Shown here piece by piece: positions 1-5,935 of a DNA stretch of 13,367 nucleotides. Position 1 is the first letter of the stretch; every line of letters begins with the position of its first letter. Below the pieces are notes generated by a model. That model saw nothing but the letters and a program-made list of their open reading frames with translations, searched no databases and was not told where the DNA came from. The stretch covers positions 1 through 13,367 of the forward strand of contig CAYSLA010000090.1 in NCBI GenBank assembly GCA_964431685.1. The letters are read 5' to 3'. The translations under genes and the position numbers were made by a program. The DNA comes from CAYSLA01 sp964431685. Its GTDB lineage: Bacteria > Armatimonadota > UBA5829.

Positions 1-1
1 C

Positions 2-1042
2 GTCAGCGCCGGCGCTGACGCCGTGATGGATCTTTCGACCGGCGGCGATTTGACCGCCATACGCGAAGCAATACTCGCGGCCTGCCCCGTGATGCTGGGA
101 ACCGTGCCGATCTACGAAGTGGCAGTGCGGGTGGCCTCCGAGAAGGGAAGCATAACCCAGATCGTCGCGGACGATCTCTTCGATGTCATCGAGCGCCAAG
201 CCAAACAGGGCGTCGATTTTATGACGCTGCACTGCGGCATCACAGAGGAATCTATCCGCAGGCTTCGAGATCAGGGCAGGGTGACCGACGTGGTTAGCCG
301 CGGCGGAGCGTTTCTGGTCACTTGGATACTCGCCAACCAGCGCGAGAACCCGCTGTATGAGCGCTACGACGACGTCTTGTCAATCGCGAAGAAGTATGAC
401 GTGACGCTCAGCCTTGGAGATGGTTTCCGGCCGGGTTGCCTGTCTGACGCCACTGACCGCGCCCAGGTGCAGGAGCTCATAATACTCGGTGAGCTGGTGA
501 AGCGTGCCCGCGAAGCTGGTGTGCAGGTTATGGTCGAGGGTCCGGGTCACGTGCCCCTTGACCAGATCGCGGCGAACATGGCAATCGAGAAACGGCTTTG
601 CGAGGGTGCACCATTCTACGTGCTTGGTCCGATTGTGACCGACGTTGCTCCGGGCTACGATCACATCACCAGCGCGATCGGCGGGGCGATTGCCGCGATG
701 AGCGGCGCTGACTTCCTGTGCTACGTAACCCCGAGTGAGCACCTCGGGCTTCCCACAGCCGAGGATGTAACCGAAGGAGTGATAGCTGCAAGGATTGCCG
801 GCCACGCCGCGGACATTGTAAAGGGAGTCCCCGGCGCGATTGAATGGGACAACGAAATGGCTCGAGCACGCAAGAGCCGCGACTGGACCAGGCAGATGGA
901 GCTGGCAATCGATCCTGTTAAGGCCAGGAAATCACGAGAGGCCAGGTCTTCGGGCGACGAGGAAGTCTGCTCTATGTGCTCCGGTTTCTGCGCGATGAAA
1001 GTCGTTGAGGAATACCTGGGCAAACCCGGTGGCTGCGGGTAG
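2..1042 (+). CDS. thiC: Phosphomethylpyrimidine synthase ThiC (5'-truncated by window edge)
   Basis: Radical-SAM enzyme of thiamine biosynthesis; it rearranges aminoimidazole ribotide to hydroxymethylpyrimidine phosphate in the cytoplasm. The reading frame is open from base 2, and the residues before the first in-frame GTG (SAGADAVMDLSTGGD) already match the family, so the true start lies upstream of the window. Visible family signatures are MVEGPGHVPL, GPIVTDVAPGYDHI, CYVTPSEHLGLPT and a C-terminal cysteine cluster CSMCSGFC at 968-991 that should bind the [4Fe-4S] cluster. The cysteine spacing is CX2CX3C, one residue shorter than the CX2CX4C of long ThiC such as that of E. coli; from memory this fits the short (about 430 aa) form. 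About 90 N-terminal residues are missing. Any TPP riboswitch would lie outside the window. The identification is secure. Confidence 0.97.
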   Translation, partial: VSAGADAVMDLSTGGDLTAIREAILAACPVMLGTVPIYEVAVRVASEKGSITQIVADDLFDVIERQAKQGVDFMTLHCGITEESIRRLRDQGRVTDVVSRGGAFLVTWILANQRENPLYERYDDVLSIAKKYDVTLSLGDGFRPGCLSDATDRAQVQELIILGELVKRAREAGVQVMVEGPGHVPLDQIAANMAIEKRLCEGAPFYVLGPIVTDVAPGYDHITSAIGGAIAAMSGADFLCYVTPSEHLGLPTAEDVTEGVIAARIAGHAADIVKGVPGAIEWDNEMARARKSRDWTRQMELAIDPVKARKSREARSSGDEEVCSMCSGFCAMKVVEEYLGKPGGCG

Positions 1043-1046
1043 AGCC

Positions 1047-1078
1047 GGGTTCGGGTGGCAGCGACTGTCGCCGAACCT
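1047..1078 (+). terminator. Possible hairpin terminator after thiC
   Basis: A perfect 7-bp inverted repeat, GGTTCGG (1048-1054) and CCGAACC (1071-1077), lies just behind the thiC stop. The 16-nt loop contains a further GCGA/TCGC pairing. No T-run follows, so it is not a classical intrinsic terminator; it could be a 3'-end stabilising hairpin or act with Rho. Confidence 0.35.
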
Positions 1079-1156
1079 TCCGTCGAGTACGTCCGTTCGC
1101 GCTTCGTGGGCTGGACGGCTTAAGAGATCGCACAACCGTTCTGGGGGGTAGCAACA

Positions 1157-1549
1157 ATGGATCCTGATAAGAAAGACGAAGGAATCGACAGGGAAGAGTT
1201 CCTTGAGCTTGAGAGGCAAGTCAATGAAGCCTACGAAGCTGGCAAGCTTACTCAATGGGCTCTGGTTGAGTCTGTTGTCGTTGGGGACGATACGGTGGAG
1301 TTCTTCAGAGGGACGGACCCAAATGGTCAGGAAGTGCTGAGGGCCGATGTCCCTCCGAGCGGCGCGCTTGTGGTGCACTATCACATAATGCATCGGCGAA
1401 CTCCCTACGGCATTGAGTACTTTAATATGGGCGGAGAAGGGCTTGTGCACGCAACCAGCAGCGTCCGCTTCGCTTCCTATCCAACGTATGAGGAGTTTCG
1501 CGATGCAGTCATAGCGTTGTGGACGGTGCCGCCAAACAAGAAGAGATGA
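1157..1549 (+). CDS. Hypothetical protein, 130 aa
   Basis: I do not recognise this protein. It starts at an ATG preceded by a G-rich Shine-Dalgarno (GGGGGG, 1143-1148, 8 nt spacing). The first 30 residues or so are highly charged (DPDKKDEGIDREEFLELERQ) and probably helical. The remainder alternates hydrophobic and polar residues in a beta-rich pattern and contains the aromatic/histidine stretch VHYHIMHRR near residue 80. There is no signal peptide or membrane segment, so it is probably a small cytosolic protein. It lies 114 bp behind thiC on the same strand with a possible hairpin between, so it may or may not be co-transcribed. Codon usage looks like that of the neighbours and the RBS is strong, so I regard it as a real gene. 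Confidence 0.75.
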   Translation: MDPDKKDEGIDREEFLELERQVNEAYEAGKLTQWALVESVVVGDDTVEFFRGTDPNGQEVLRADVPPSGALVVHYHIMHRRTPYGIEYFNMGGEGLVHATSSVRFASYPTYEEFRDAVIALWTVPPNKKR

Positions 1550-1651
1550 TTGGGTGCGATCTGCGGTTGCACCGTTCGGTCAACGCGGACTCTTTGCCGT
1601 CTGGACACGCGTCCTAATCTCCTGTAAGAGCTCAGAGTATGTGAGAAACCG

Positions 1652-1735
1652 CGTCATCCTGAACTTGGTTCAGGATCAATCCCTTCTCCGGATGGGTGCC
1701 GGATATCCTGAACTTGATTCAGGACCGGCATGACG
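1652..1735. repeat. Composite inverted-repeat (REP/MITE-like) intergenic element
   Basis: Two related hairpins share the core CCTGAACTTG(G/A)TTCAGGA. The first has a perfect 9-bp stem, ATCCTGAAC (1656-1664) and GTTCAGGAT (1668-1676), with a 3-nt loop. The second has a 7-bp stem, TCCTGAA (1706-1712) and TTCAGGA (1718-1724), framed by GCCGG (1698-1702) and CCGGC (1725-1729). The whole unit is bounded by CGTCAT (1652-1657) and ATGACG (1730-1735) in inverted orientation. Intergenic sequences with a CCTGAACTTG-TTCAGG core are familiar as dispersed repeats in many bacterial genomes; copy number in this genome cannot be seen from one window. Confidence 0.7.
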
Positions 1736-1797
1736 TAGTACTTAGGGAGACGGCGCTGTTACGATCTCCTTCAGCCCCTGCAGTGGCCCTGCAAATA

Positions 1798-1806
1798 TGG
1801 TATACT
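1798..1806 (+). promoter_or_regulatory. Extended -10 promoter for the 61-aa gene
   Basis: TGG followed by TATACT (hexamer 1801-1806) gives an extended -10 (TGn plus a near-consensus hexamer). No good -35 lies 16-18 bp upstream (CTGCAG at 1778-1783), which is usual for extended -10 promoters. The predicted start of transcription is near 1812-1814, about 45 nt before the ATG at 1856. Confidence 0.5.
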
Positions 1807-1818
1807 GCTGGCAAGTGA

Positions 1819-1832
1819 GCTGACGCGTCAGC
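1819..1832. promoter_or_regulatory. Perfect 14-bp palindrome, candidate operator
   Basis: GCTGACGCGTCAGC is fully self-complementary and sits about 6-20 bp downstream of the predicted transcription start, between the -10 and the Shine-Dalgarno. That is a typical place for a dimeric repressor site, or for a 5'-UTR hairpin. No regulator gene is visible next to it, so its role is open. Confidence 0.35.
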
Positions 1833-1855
1833 CACAACAGAGGAGGAGTAAGACT

Positions 1856-2041
1856 ATGGCGCTGAAGTGGGAACACATCGGGGGCGAAGGCCTGGCATTC
1901 GTGATACACTTGTATAGGGCTAAAGTGCCGGGCGGCTGGTTTGTCTTTAACTGCAGCATGGTCAAACAGGAACGTCTCGACCAGAGAGTCATATTCTACC
2001 CGGATCCCAATCACGAGTGGGATGGCAACTCCCTTCCCTAG
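1856..2041 (+). CDS. Small hypothetical protein, 61 aa
   Basis: Supported by its own promoter and a strong Shine-Dalgarno (AGGAGG at 1841-1846). The protein is rich in Trp, Phe and Val and ends with VIFYPDPNHEWDGNSLP. A VPGGWFVF stretch near the middle followed by a (V/F)xPDPxHxW-like ending reminds me of small uncharacterised bacterial proteins, but I cannot name a family. It has no signal peptide or membrane segment. The stop TAG follows a short pyrimidine run (CCCTTCCC). Immediately beyond it the next frame is protein-like for 30 codons, so the reading frame may be cut short by a one-base deletion (see the entry at 2017-2130). It precedes the BrxD-like operon but has a separate promoter. 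Confidence 0.65.
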   Translation: MALKWEHIGGEGLAFVIHLYRAKVPGGWFVFNCSMVKQERLDQRVIFYPDPNHEWDGNSLP

Positions 2042-2130
2042 ACTCGAGGACTGTCACCAGAATCGAAACTGACGCTCGCCGCGCCGCTAGGCTGCTTGTG
2101 GAAGCTGTTGAGGAGGTGCCGGCCATCTGA
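2017..2130 (+). CDS. Possible small ORF or frameshifted tail of the 61-aa protein
   Basis: From 2038 to 2130 the frame one base back from the 61-aa gene reads as a helical, charged segment (RTVTRIETDARRAARLLVEA, then VEEVPAI and stop). By hand count over 30 codons, GC at codon positions 1/2/3 is 21/15/19, the pattern of coding DNA. It could be a separate 37-residue ORF starting at GTG 2017, but no Shine-Dalgarno is visible there. Alternatively it is the true C-terminus of the upstream small protein, joined if one C were added to the CCC run at 2036-2038. I favour the second reading weakly. Confidence 0.3.
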   Translation: MGWQLPSLDSRTVTRIETDARRAARLLVEAVEEVPAI

Positions 2131-2363
2131 CACGCTCCTCCCTCACTCGGACTTGCGTTGCCCGCGCCCGCGGGGTTCGCTCGGATTGCAGATCGCACCC
2201 GTCTTTATCAGCCATTTTCCATCAGATTGCCCCAATGCATCAGTGTCCAGATGGAGGTGAAGTTGGAGCTTGATATGTTCTGTGGCCGTGATGTATACTG
2301 ACGGCAGACGGTACAGTGGAGTTCTTCCCCCAAGACCGCAGTTACGTTGGATGGAGACTATGC
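2042..2363. other. 322-bp region upstream of the BrxD-like operon
   Basis: Apart from the coding-like tail up to 2130 and the promoter at 2270-2299, I see nothing clear. A weak 6-bp inverted repeat GAGGAG (2110-2115) and CTCCTC (2135-2140) with a 19-nt loop has no T-run. The leader from the predicted transcription start (about 2306) to the ATG at 2364 is about 58 nt. Confidence 0.5.
2270..2299 (+). promoter_or_regulatory. Sigma70-type promoter of the five-gene operon
   Basis: TTGATA (2270-2275, 5 of 6 to consensus) is followed after 18 bp by TATACT (2294-2299, 5 of 6). Predicted transcription start is near 2306. It is the only good promoter seen ahead of the closely spaced genes 2364-7737. 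Its -10 hexamer is identical to that of the promoter at 1801. Confidence 0.6.
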
Positions 2364-3149
2364 ATGAACTTTGAAGAGATGATTGTGGGGAGCGGAAGCG
2401 CATTCGCTCCGGTGCAGAAAGCGGCTCGAAAAGGGGCCGCGGCAGTGATGACAGTCGGCAAGATGGTGGAGGGTGGTGACATCCGGAGCATCTCCAGCAA
2501 GCTGGATGAGGCAGAGCGCGAACTCTTCAGCGCACTGGAGGGAATGCGTCGGTTCAAAGAGATTTGGGAGCAACACGGCTTCGAAGAGTACTTCGCGTCC
2601 GAAGAGTACGTTGAGGAACTCTCCCGTCATCTGGATGAGGCGAATGTGGACTACCATCGCATGGACGATGTGATATATGTCTACCCAGTGCTCCTGAGGT
2701 TTGACCCCGCGAACAGGTCGGTGCGACTCGACAAGAAGAGTGAAGTCAGGGTGAGGCCCCAGTATCTGGCACGCGTCTTGAGAGACATTCAGAACAAGCC
2801 AAACCGATTTCCTGCCGGACAGTTCCTGCGCGCTTTGTTCAAGGTCTACAAATCACTTGCCTCGCGCAATCTCAAGAAGTCTGAGCAGTGGGCGGGCAAG
2901 TCCATACTGCTTCGCGACATCTATGAGATGCTATCCGCTATGCCCGGCGCTAACTACACTGAACAGGAGTTCGCACGTGACATCTATCTCCTCGATGCGT
3001 CAGACCTGACACTGGAGGTCCAGGGGTACATGGCGAACCTCGAGGCCAGCAGCGGCACTAGAGATGACAAGAAGACGCTCTCCATCGTCACGCGTGACGG
3101 CCGTCGGCGTCTCTACTGCACGATTAGATTCGATCCGATTGCGGGGTAA
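2364..3149 (+). CDS. Unknown protein A of BrxD-like operon, 261 aa
   Basis: First gene of a five-gene operon. I chose ATG 2364 because GGATGGAG (2349-2356) sits 7 nt upstream; an in-frame GTG at 2316 has no Shine-Dalgarno and lies only about 10 bp behind the predicted transcription start. I do not recognise a named family. The N-terminal 100 residues are mostly charged helix (SSKLDEAERELFSALEG, EEYFASEEYVEELSRHLDEA). Residues 102-130 look like beta strands (DDVIYVYPVLLRF, then RLDKKSEVRV). A basic helical stretch follows (RPQYLARVLRDIQ, 131-143; FLRALFKVYKSL, 154-165), and then a C-terminal part that could be a winged helix. There is no signal peptide or catalytic motif. It ends 5 bp before the next gene, so it is likely a partner subunit; DNA or protein binding is a guess from the basic helices. 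Confidence 0.8.
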   Translation: MNFEEMIVGSGSAFAPVQKAARKGAAAVMTVGKMVEGGDIRSISSKLDEAERELFSALEGMRRFKEIWEQHGFEEYFASEEYVEELSRHLDEANVDYHRMDDVIYVYPVLLRFDPANRSVRLDKKSEVRVRPQYLARVLRDIQNKPNRFPAGQFLRALFKVYKSLASRNLKKSEQWAGKSILLRDIYEMLSAMPGANYTEQEFARDIYLLDASDLTLEVQGYMANLEASSGTRDDKKTLSIVTRDGRRRLYCTIRFDPIAG

Positions 3150-3154
3150 CCGAT

Positions 3155-4138
3155 ATGGGATTATCTTTGCCGGAGTGGTTGGACATCGTTGACCGGTTCT
3201 ACCTGAGCGGTTTCATCAAAGATGGCGGCTCGGCGTTCAAGATGCTGCTGACCCCCAATGAAGACGATGCATCCTTTGCGCTAAGCGGTCTTCGCGCTCT
3301 GGCCGAGCAGCGCGGGCATATGTTCGCGTACGTGTCGGCGGCGCAAACAAGAGTGGACAGGATAGACCAGATATTCTTCGCCATTGCAAAGCAGATAGAC
3401 TGGGAAGAGCTTATGGCACGCGACGCGACCAACTTCCTACACAGTCACGACTACGCTGTTCCTGAGGGGACGTCGCTTAGCGACGCCACTGCCATAGCCG
3501 CCGCGAACGGTGTGACTCAGGAGGAACTGGTCACGGAACTGCGGCGCGCCACTCGGCAGGAGATCGTAAGCGACAGGCAGATGTGCAAGGAATTCCGCAC
3601 TGCTCTCGGCTGGCTAAGGAACGCGCAATTCTTCCCCAGAAACGTCTCCCCTAGTGACGCCGAGACAATCGAGGGCTGGCTGCACGGTGACAAAGTCAGT
3701 ATGGGTGCGCTGAAGACCCTGAAGATATACTCCAAGATCGGGCGGCACAACGCCAGAGATATGCTGAGTGCGCTGGCGCATTGGTTGGCAAAGTCGCTCG
3801 GGCAGGGCCTTGTTATCGGCCTCGATCTGTCTGGGCTGCTGAACGTGAGCCCGAGGGATGTTGATGAAGAGCCACCTTCGCTGCGATACAGTCGGAACGC
3901 GCTGCTGGACGCATACGAAGTGCTCCGGCAGTTCATCGACGAGACTGATGAGATCACTCATTGCCTTATCTGTGGCTCCGCGCCATCGGGGATCATCACT
4001 GACGAGAAGCGGTCCATAACCAAACAATACTACGCGCTGAACAACCGGCTAGCAAACGAAGCGCACGACCGCGACCGGGAGAACCCGCTTGCGGCAATGG
4101 TGCATATCGACGGCGCCAGGTTGCAGGGGGTGCAATAG
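3155..4138 (+). CDS. BrxD/DUF2791-like protein lacking Walker A (putative pseudo-ATPase), 327 aa
   Basis: Follows protein A by 5 bp, with GGGG at 3143-3146 as Shine-Dalgarno. Its layout follows the BREX-type ATPase family (BrxD/DUF2791) and the next gene. After an N-terminal helix comes a strand where the P-loop should be (SAFKMLLTPNEDDASFALSG, 26-45), then a helix and strand matching the region after the P-loop. Next is the WLHGDKVSMGALKTLKIYSK region (175-194), then NARDMLSALAHWL, a Walker-B-like strand LVIGLDLSGLL (219-229), and a tail containing ITDEKRSITKQYYALNNRLA. No GxxxxGK(S/T) is present, and the Walker B lacks the glutamate after Asp. It is therefore probably unable to hydrolyse ATP and may scaffold or regulate the active ATPase encoded 1 bp downstream. 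The fold assignment is from pattern recognition, not a search. Confidence 0.7.
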   Translation: MGLSLPEWLDIVDRFYLSGFIKDGGSAFKMLLTPNEDDASFALSGLRALAEQRGHMFAYVSAAQTRVDRIDQIFFAIAKQIDWEELMARDATNFLHSHDYAVPEGTSLSDATAIAAANGVTQEELVTELRRATRQEIVSDRQMCKEFRTALGWLRNAQFFPRNVSPSDAETIEGWLHGDKVSMGALKTLKIYSKIGRHNARDMLSALAHWLAKSLGQGLVIGLDLSGLLNVSPRDVDEEPPSLRYSRNALLDAYEVLRQFIDETDEITHCLICGSAPSGIITDEKRSITKQYYALNNRLANEAHDRDRENPLAAMVHIDGARLQGVQ

Positions 4139-4139
4139 C

Positions 4140-5408
4140 ATGTGTGCCGAGTCAACATTGATGGCCAGAAGGGCTATAGAAGTCCTGCGTTCCGGTGTTC
4201 CAAATCGTGACGCCGTACGGCAGCTTCCGGTATTCCAAGGCGATGTTACACAGAAACTGACGGAACTCGTGTGGGAAATGCAGGAGTCTGCGACTGCTGG
4301 CGAGGAGTCTGCACGTTCGATGATTATCTCCGGCGCATTTGGTGCGGGCAAGTCACACCTCCTCGAGTATCTGCGCCACCAGGCATTGGAACAAGGTTGT
4401 GTATGCAGCCACCTTGTGATAAGCAAAGAGACCCCACTTTTCGATTCCCTCAAGCTCGTTCGTGCCGCGGCGGAGACCGCTAAGTTACCGGAGGTTGGGG
4501 GAATGTCTGGAAGGGCCATTCCCGAAATTCTCTTCAGCAAGCGACTTGATCCCACCAAGTGGTCTCGCCTGTACCAATGGGTGCATGAACAACCCGGCCT
4601 TGGGGATCGAGTGGCCCCGGTCTTCAAGGTCCTCGAGGAGAGGCCAGCGGGGATAGATGAGTTCCTGGACAAGGTAGCTTGGGAATGGTCCGGCTATCCG
4701 ATGAAGGTCACCGACATTCGCACAGCTCTGAAAGATATTGACCAGCACAAGGCCTACCAAGTAAGAACCATCACCCAGAAAGCTCTCGGCGACTGTCTCT
4801 GGCGTCTGCTTCCCCGTCTCTTCCACGCCGCCGGTTACAGCGGCTGGGTGGTGTTGATTGACGAAGTGGAACTCATACTCCGGTACAGCAAGCTGCAGCG
4901 GGCAAAGTCCTACGCTCAGATCGCGAAGCTTTCTGGTGTGATCAAAGACTTCAGGATGTGTGGCTTTCTGCCGGTTTTCTCTGTTACCGACGATTTCTGG
5001 GGGTACGCAGACGACAACCTCCATGACTTTGAGATTCCAGTTTGGCTACAGGGTCGCGAAAAGTACGGCGACGCAGAGTTGGCGCGGTGCGCCGAGGCCG
5101 GAATGAAGCTGTTACGTCGCCCTAGAGCCCTGCGTCCACCGCGTGAAGATGAGCTCGGCGAACTCAAGGAGCGAGTGCGCCATCTTCACTCTGAGGCCTT
5201 CGGATGGGAGGCTCCGCAGGTTCGTGAGCGTGAAGCGCTATCGTCCCGTTCCGTAAGAGAACACGTGAAGTCGTGGATTGCCGAGTGGGACATGATGCTC
5301 CTCTATCCAGACTACCGAACGAGCATTGTTATCGATGAGGTCCCACAGGAGTACTCTGAGGATGAAGACCTTTCCAGCGAGACTTCAGCACGGGACATCG
5401 TGGATTGA
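4140..5408 (+). CDS. brxD-like: BrxD-type (DUF2791) P-loop ATPase, 422 aa
   Basis: The ATG at 4140 lies 1 bp after the previous stop, with AGGGGG at 4125-4130 as Shine-Dalgarno; upstream in-frame codons overlap the previous gene and are not needed. Near the N-terminus is the family-typical helix RRAIEVLRSGVPNRDAV (10-26). An intact Walker A GAFGAGKS (65-72), the conserved VISKETPLFDS (93-103) and Walker B VVLIDE (237-242) follow, with a sensor-1-like VFSVTDDF (279-286). The C-terminal tail is acidic. BrxD occurs in type 2 BREX phage-defence loci, where it is an accessory ATPase; about 430 aa is the usual size. Here it sits between a degenerate paralogue and an SNF2 helicase, without pglZ or pglX. 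It is cytoplasmic and presumably forms an AAA+-like ring or dimer on DNA or on the partner proteins. Family call is firm; the system it serves is inferred. Confidence 0.85.
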   Translation: MCAESTLMARRAIEVLRSGVPNRDAVRQLPVFQGDVTQKLTELVWEMQESATAGEESARSMIISGAFGAGKSHLLEYLRHQALEQGCVCSHLVISKETPLFDSLKLVRAAAETAKLPEVGGMSGRAIPEILFSKRLDPTKWSRLYQWVHEQPGLGDRVAPVFKVLEERPAGIDEFLDKVAWEWSGYPMKVTDIRTALKDIDQHKAYQVRTITQKALGDCLWRLLPRLFHAAGYSGWVVLIDEVELILRYSKLQRAKSYAQIAKLSGVIKDFRMCGFLPVFSVTDDFWGYADDNLHDFEIPVWLQGREKYGDAELARCAEAGMKLLRRPRALRPPREDELGELKERVRHLHSEAFGWEAPQVREREALSSRSVREHVKSWIAEWDMMLLYPDYRTSIVIDEVPQEYSEDEDLSSETSARDIVD

Positions 5409-5935
5409 GCCCGATACCGTTCACGAACACGCCAGAAGAGGATGTTGTGGGCTCTGTGGGTTATCTCAAGTTCTTGCACCCCCCGGCGAACGACTGGCTG
5501 GGAGCACTCTTTCTGATCGATGCGATGGGTAGTCCAGTCGAGTTCACATACGCCCGGATGCGTCCTCCGTATTCTTTCATGTGGCGTGCAGATGATCTTA
5601 GGGTGCATTGCCAGATGGTTCTATGCTCCGCAGTATTCGGTACCTGCCCGTCGGCTCCGCTTGTGATCCTTTGCGAGGCGGAGGAAGTTGCCCCGACGCT
5701 GTTCTTGGAGCACATCTCGGTGGATATCCCCGTGGGACTCGTGTCTGCTACGAAGAGTGCGGGCGAAGGTGAGACCATAGTTGGCGGCTCCGTTAGCTGG
5801 GTCACTGCCCCCGAAGCAGCGTCGTCATCCGAGAGCTTCTTCGTCGCCATTTCGGGACACGGGTTGCTGACCGAGCCATTCTCGCGTGCAGAAGCCGGGC
5901 TCCGCGAGGTATATCCCGATTTGTTCACGTCATGA
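5405..5935 (+). CDS. Unknown protein B of BrxD-like operon, 176 aa
   Basis: Overlaps the ATPase stop by 4 bp (TTGA), implying translational coupling from a TTG start. GTG at 5447, preceded by AGAGGA (5437-5442), is an alternative giving a protein 14 residues shorter. I do not recognise a named family. The first 90 residues look like one compact alpha/beta domain (GYLKFLHPP, WLGALFLIDAMGSPVEFTYA, then a helical stretch and SAPLVILCEAEEV). The second half is Ser/Ala/Gly-rich and beta-like, with no membrane segment. The pattern of a hydrophobic strand, DxxGxPVEF and an aromatic stretch looks conserved-domain-like rather than random. It ends by an ATGA overlap with the helicase, so its product is probably made in proportion to the ATPase and helicase and may link them. 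Confidence 0.75.
   Translation: MSPIPFTNTPEEDVVGSVGYLKFLHPPANDWLGALFLIDAMGSPVEFTYARMRPPYSFMWRADDLRVHCQMVLCSAVFGTCPSAPLVILCEAEEVAPTLFLEHISVDIPVGLVSATKSAGEGETIVGGSVSWVTAPEAASSSESFFVAISGHGLLTEPFSRAEAGLREVYPDLFTS

Larger units (their letters stand above)
1550..1855. other. 306-bp intergenic region with repeat element and promoter
   Basis: No credible gene is seen here. From left to right it holds a short GGTGC/GCACC inverted repeat right after the upstream stop (1553-1573), a composite hairpin repeat (1652-1735), an extended -10 promoter (1798-1806), a 14-bp palindrome (1819-1832) and the Shine-Dalgarno of the next small gene (1841-1847). An open frame on the minus strand (1742-2014) overlaps all of this but is judged a shadow. 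Confidence 0.6.

Noticed and set aside
1742..2014. Minus-strand open frame of 90 codons opposite the 61-aa gene
   Set aside because: The plus-strand gene has a promoter, a strong RBS and a protein-like sequence; the antisense frame has none.
2110..2140. GAGGAG...CTCCTC hairpin as a terminator before the operon
   Set aside because: Only 6 bp with a 19-nt loop, no T-run, and partly inside a coding-like stretch.
2143..2403. Minus-strand open frame of 86 codons upstream of the operon
   Set aside because: It overlaps the operon promoter and start and has no Shine-Dalgarno or recognisable domain.
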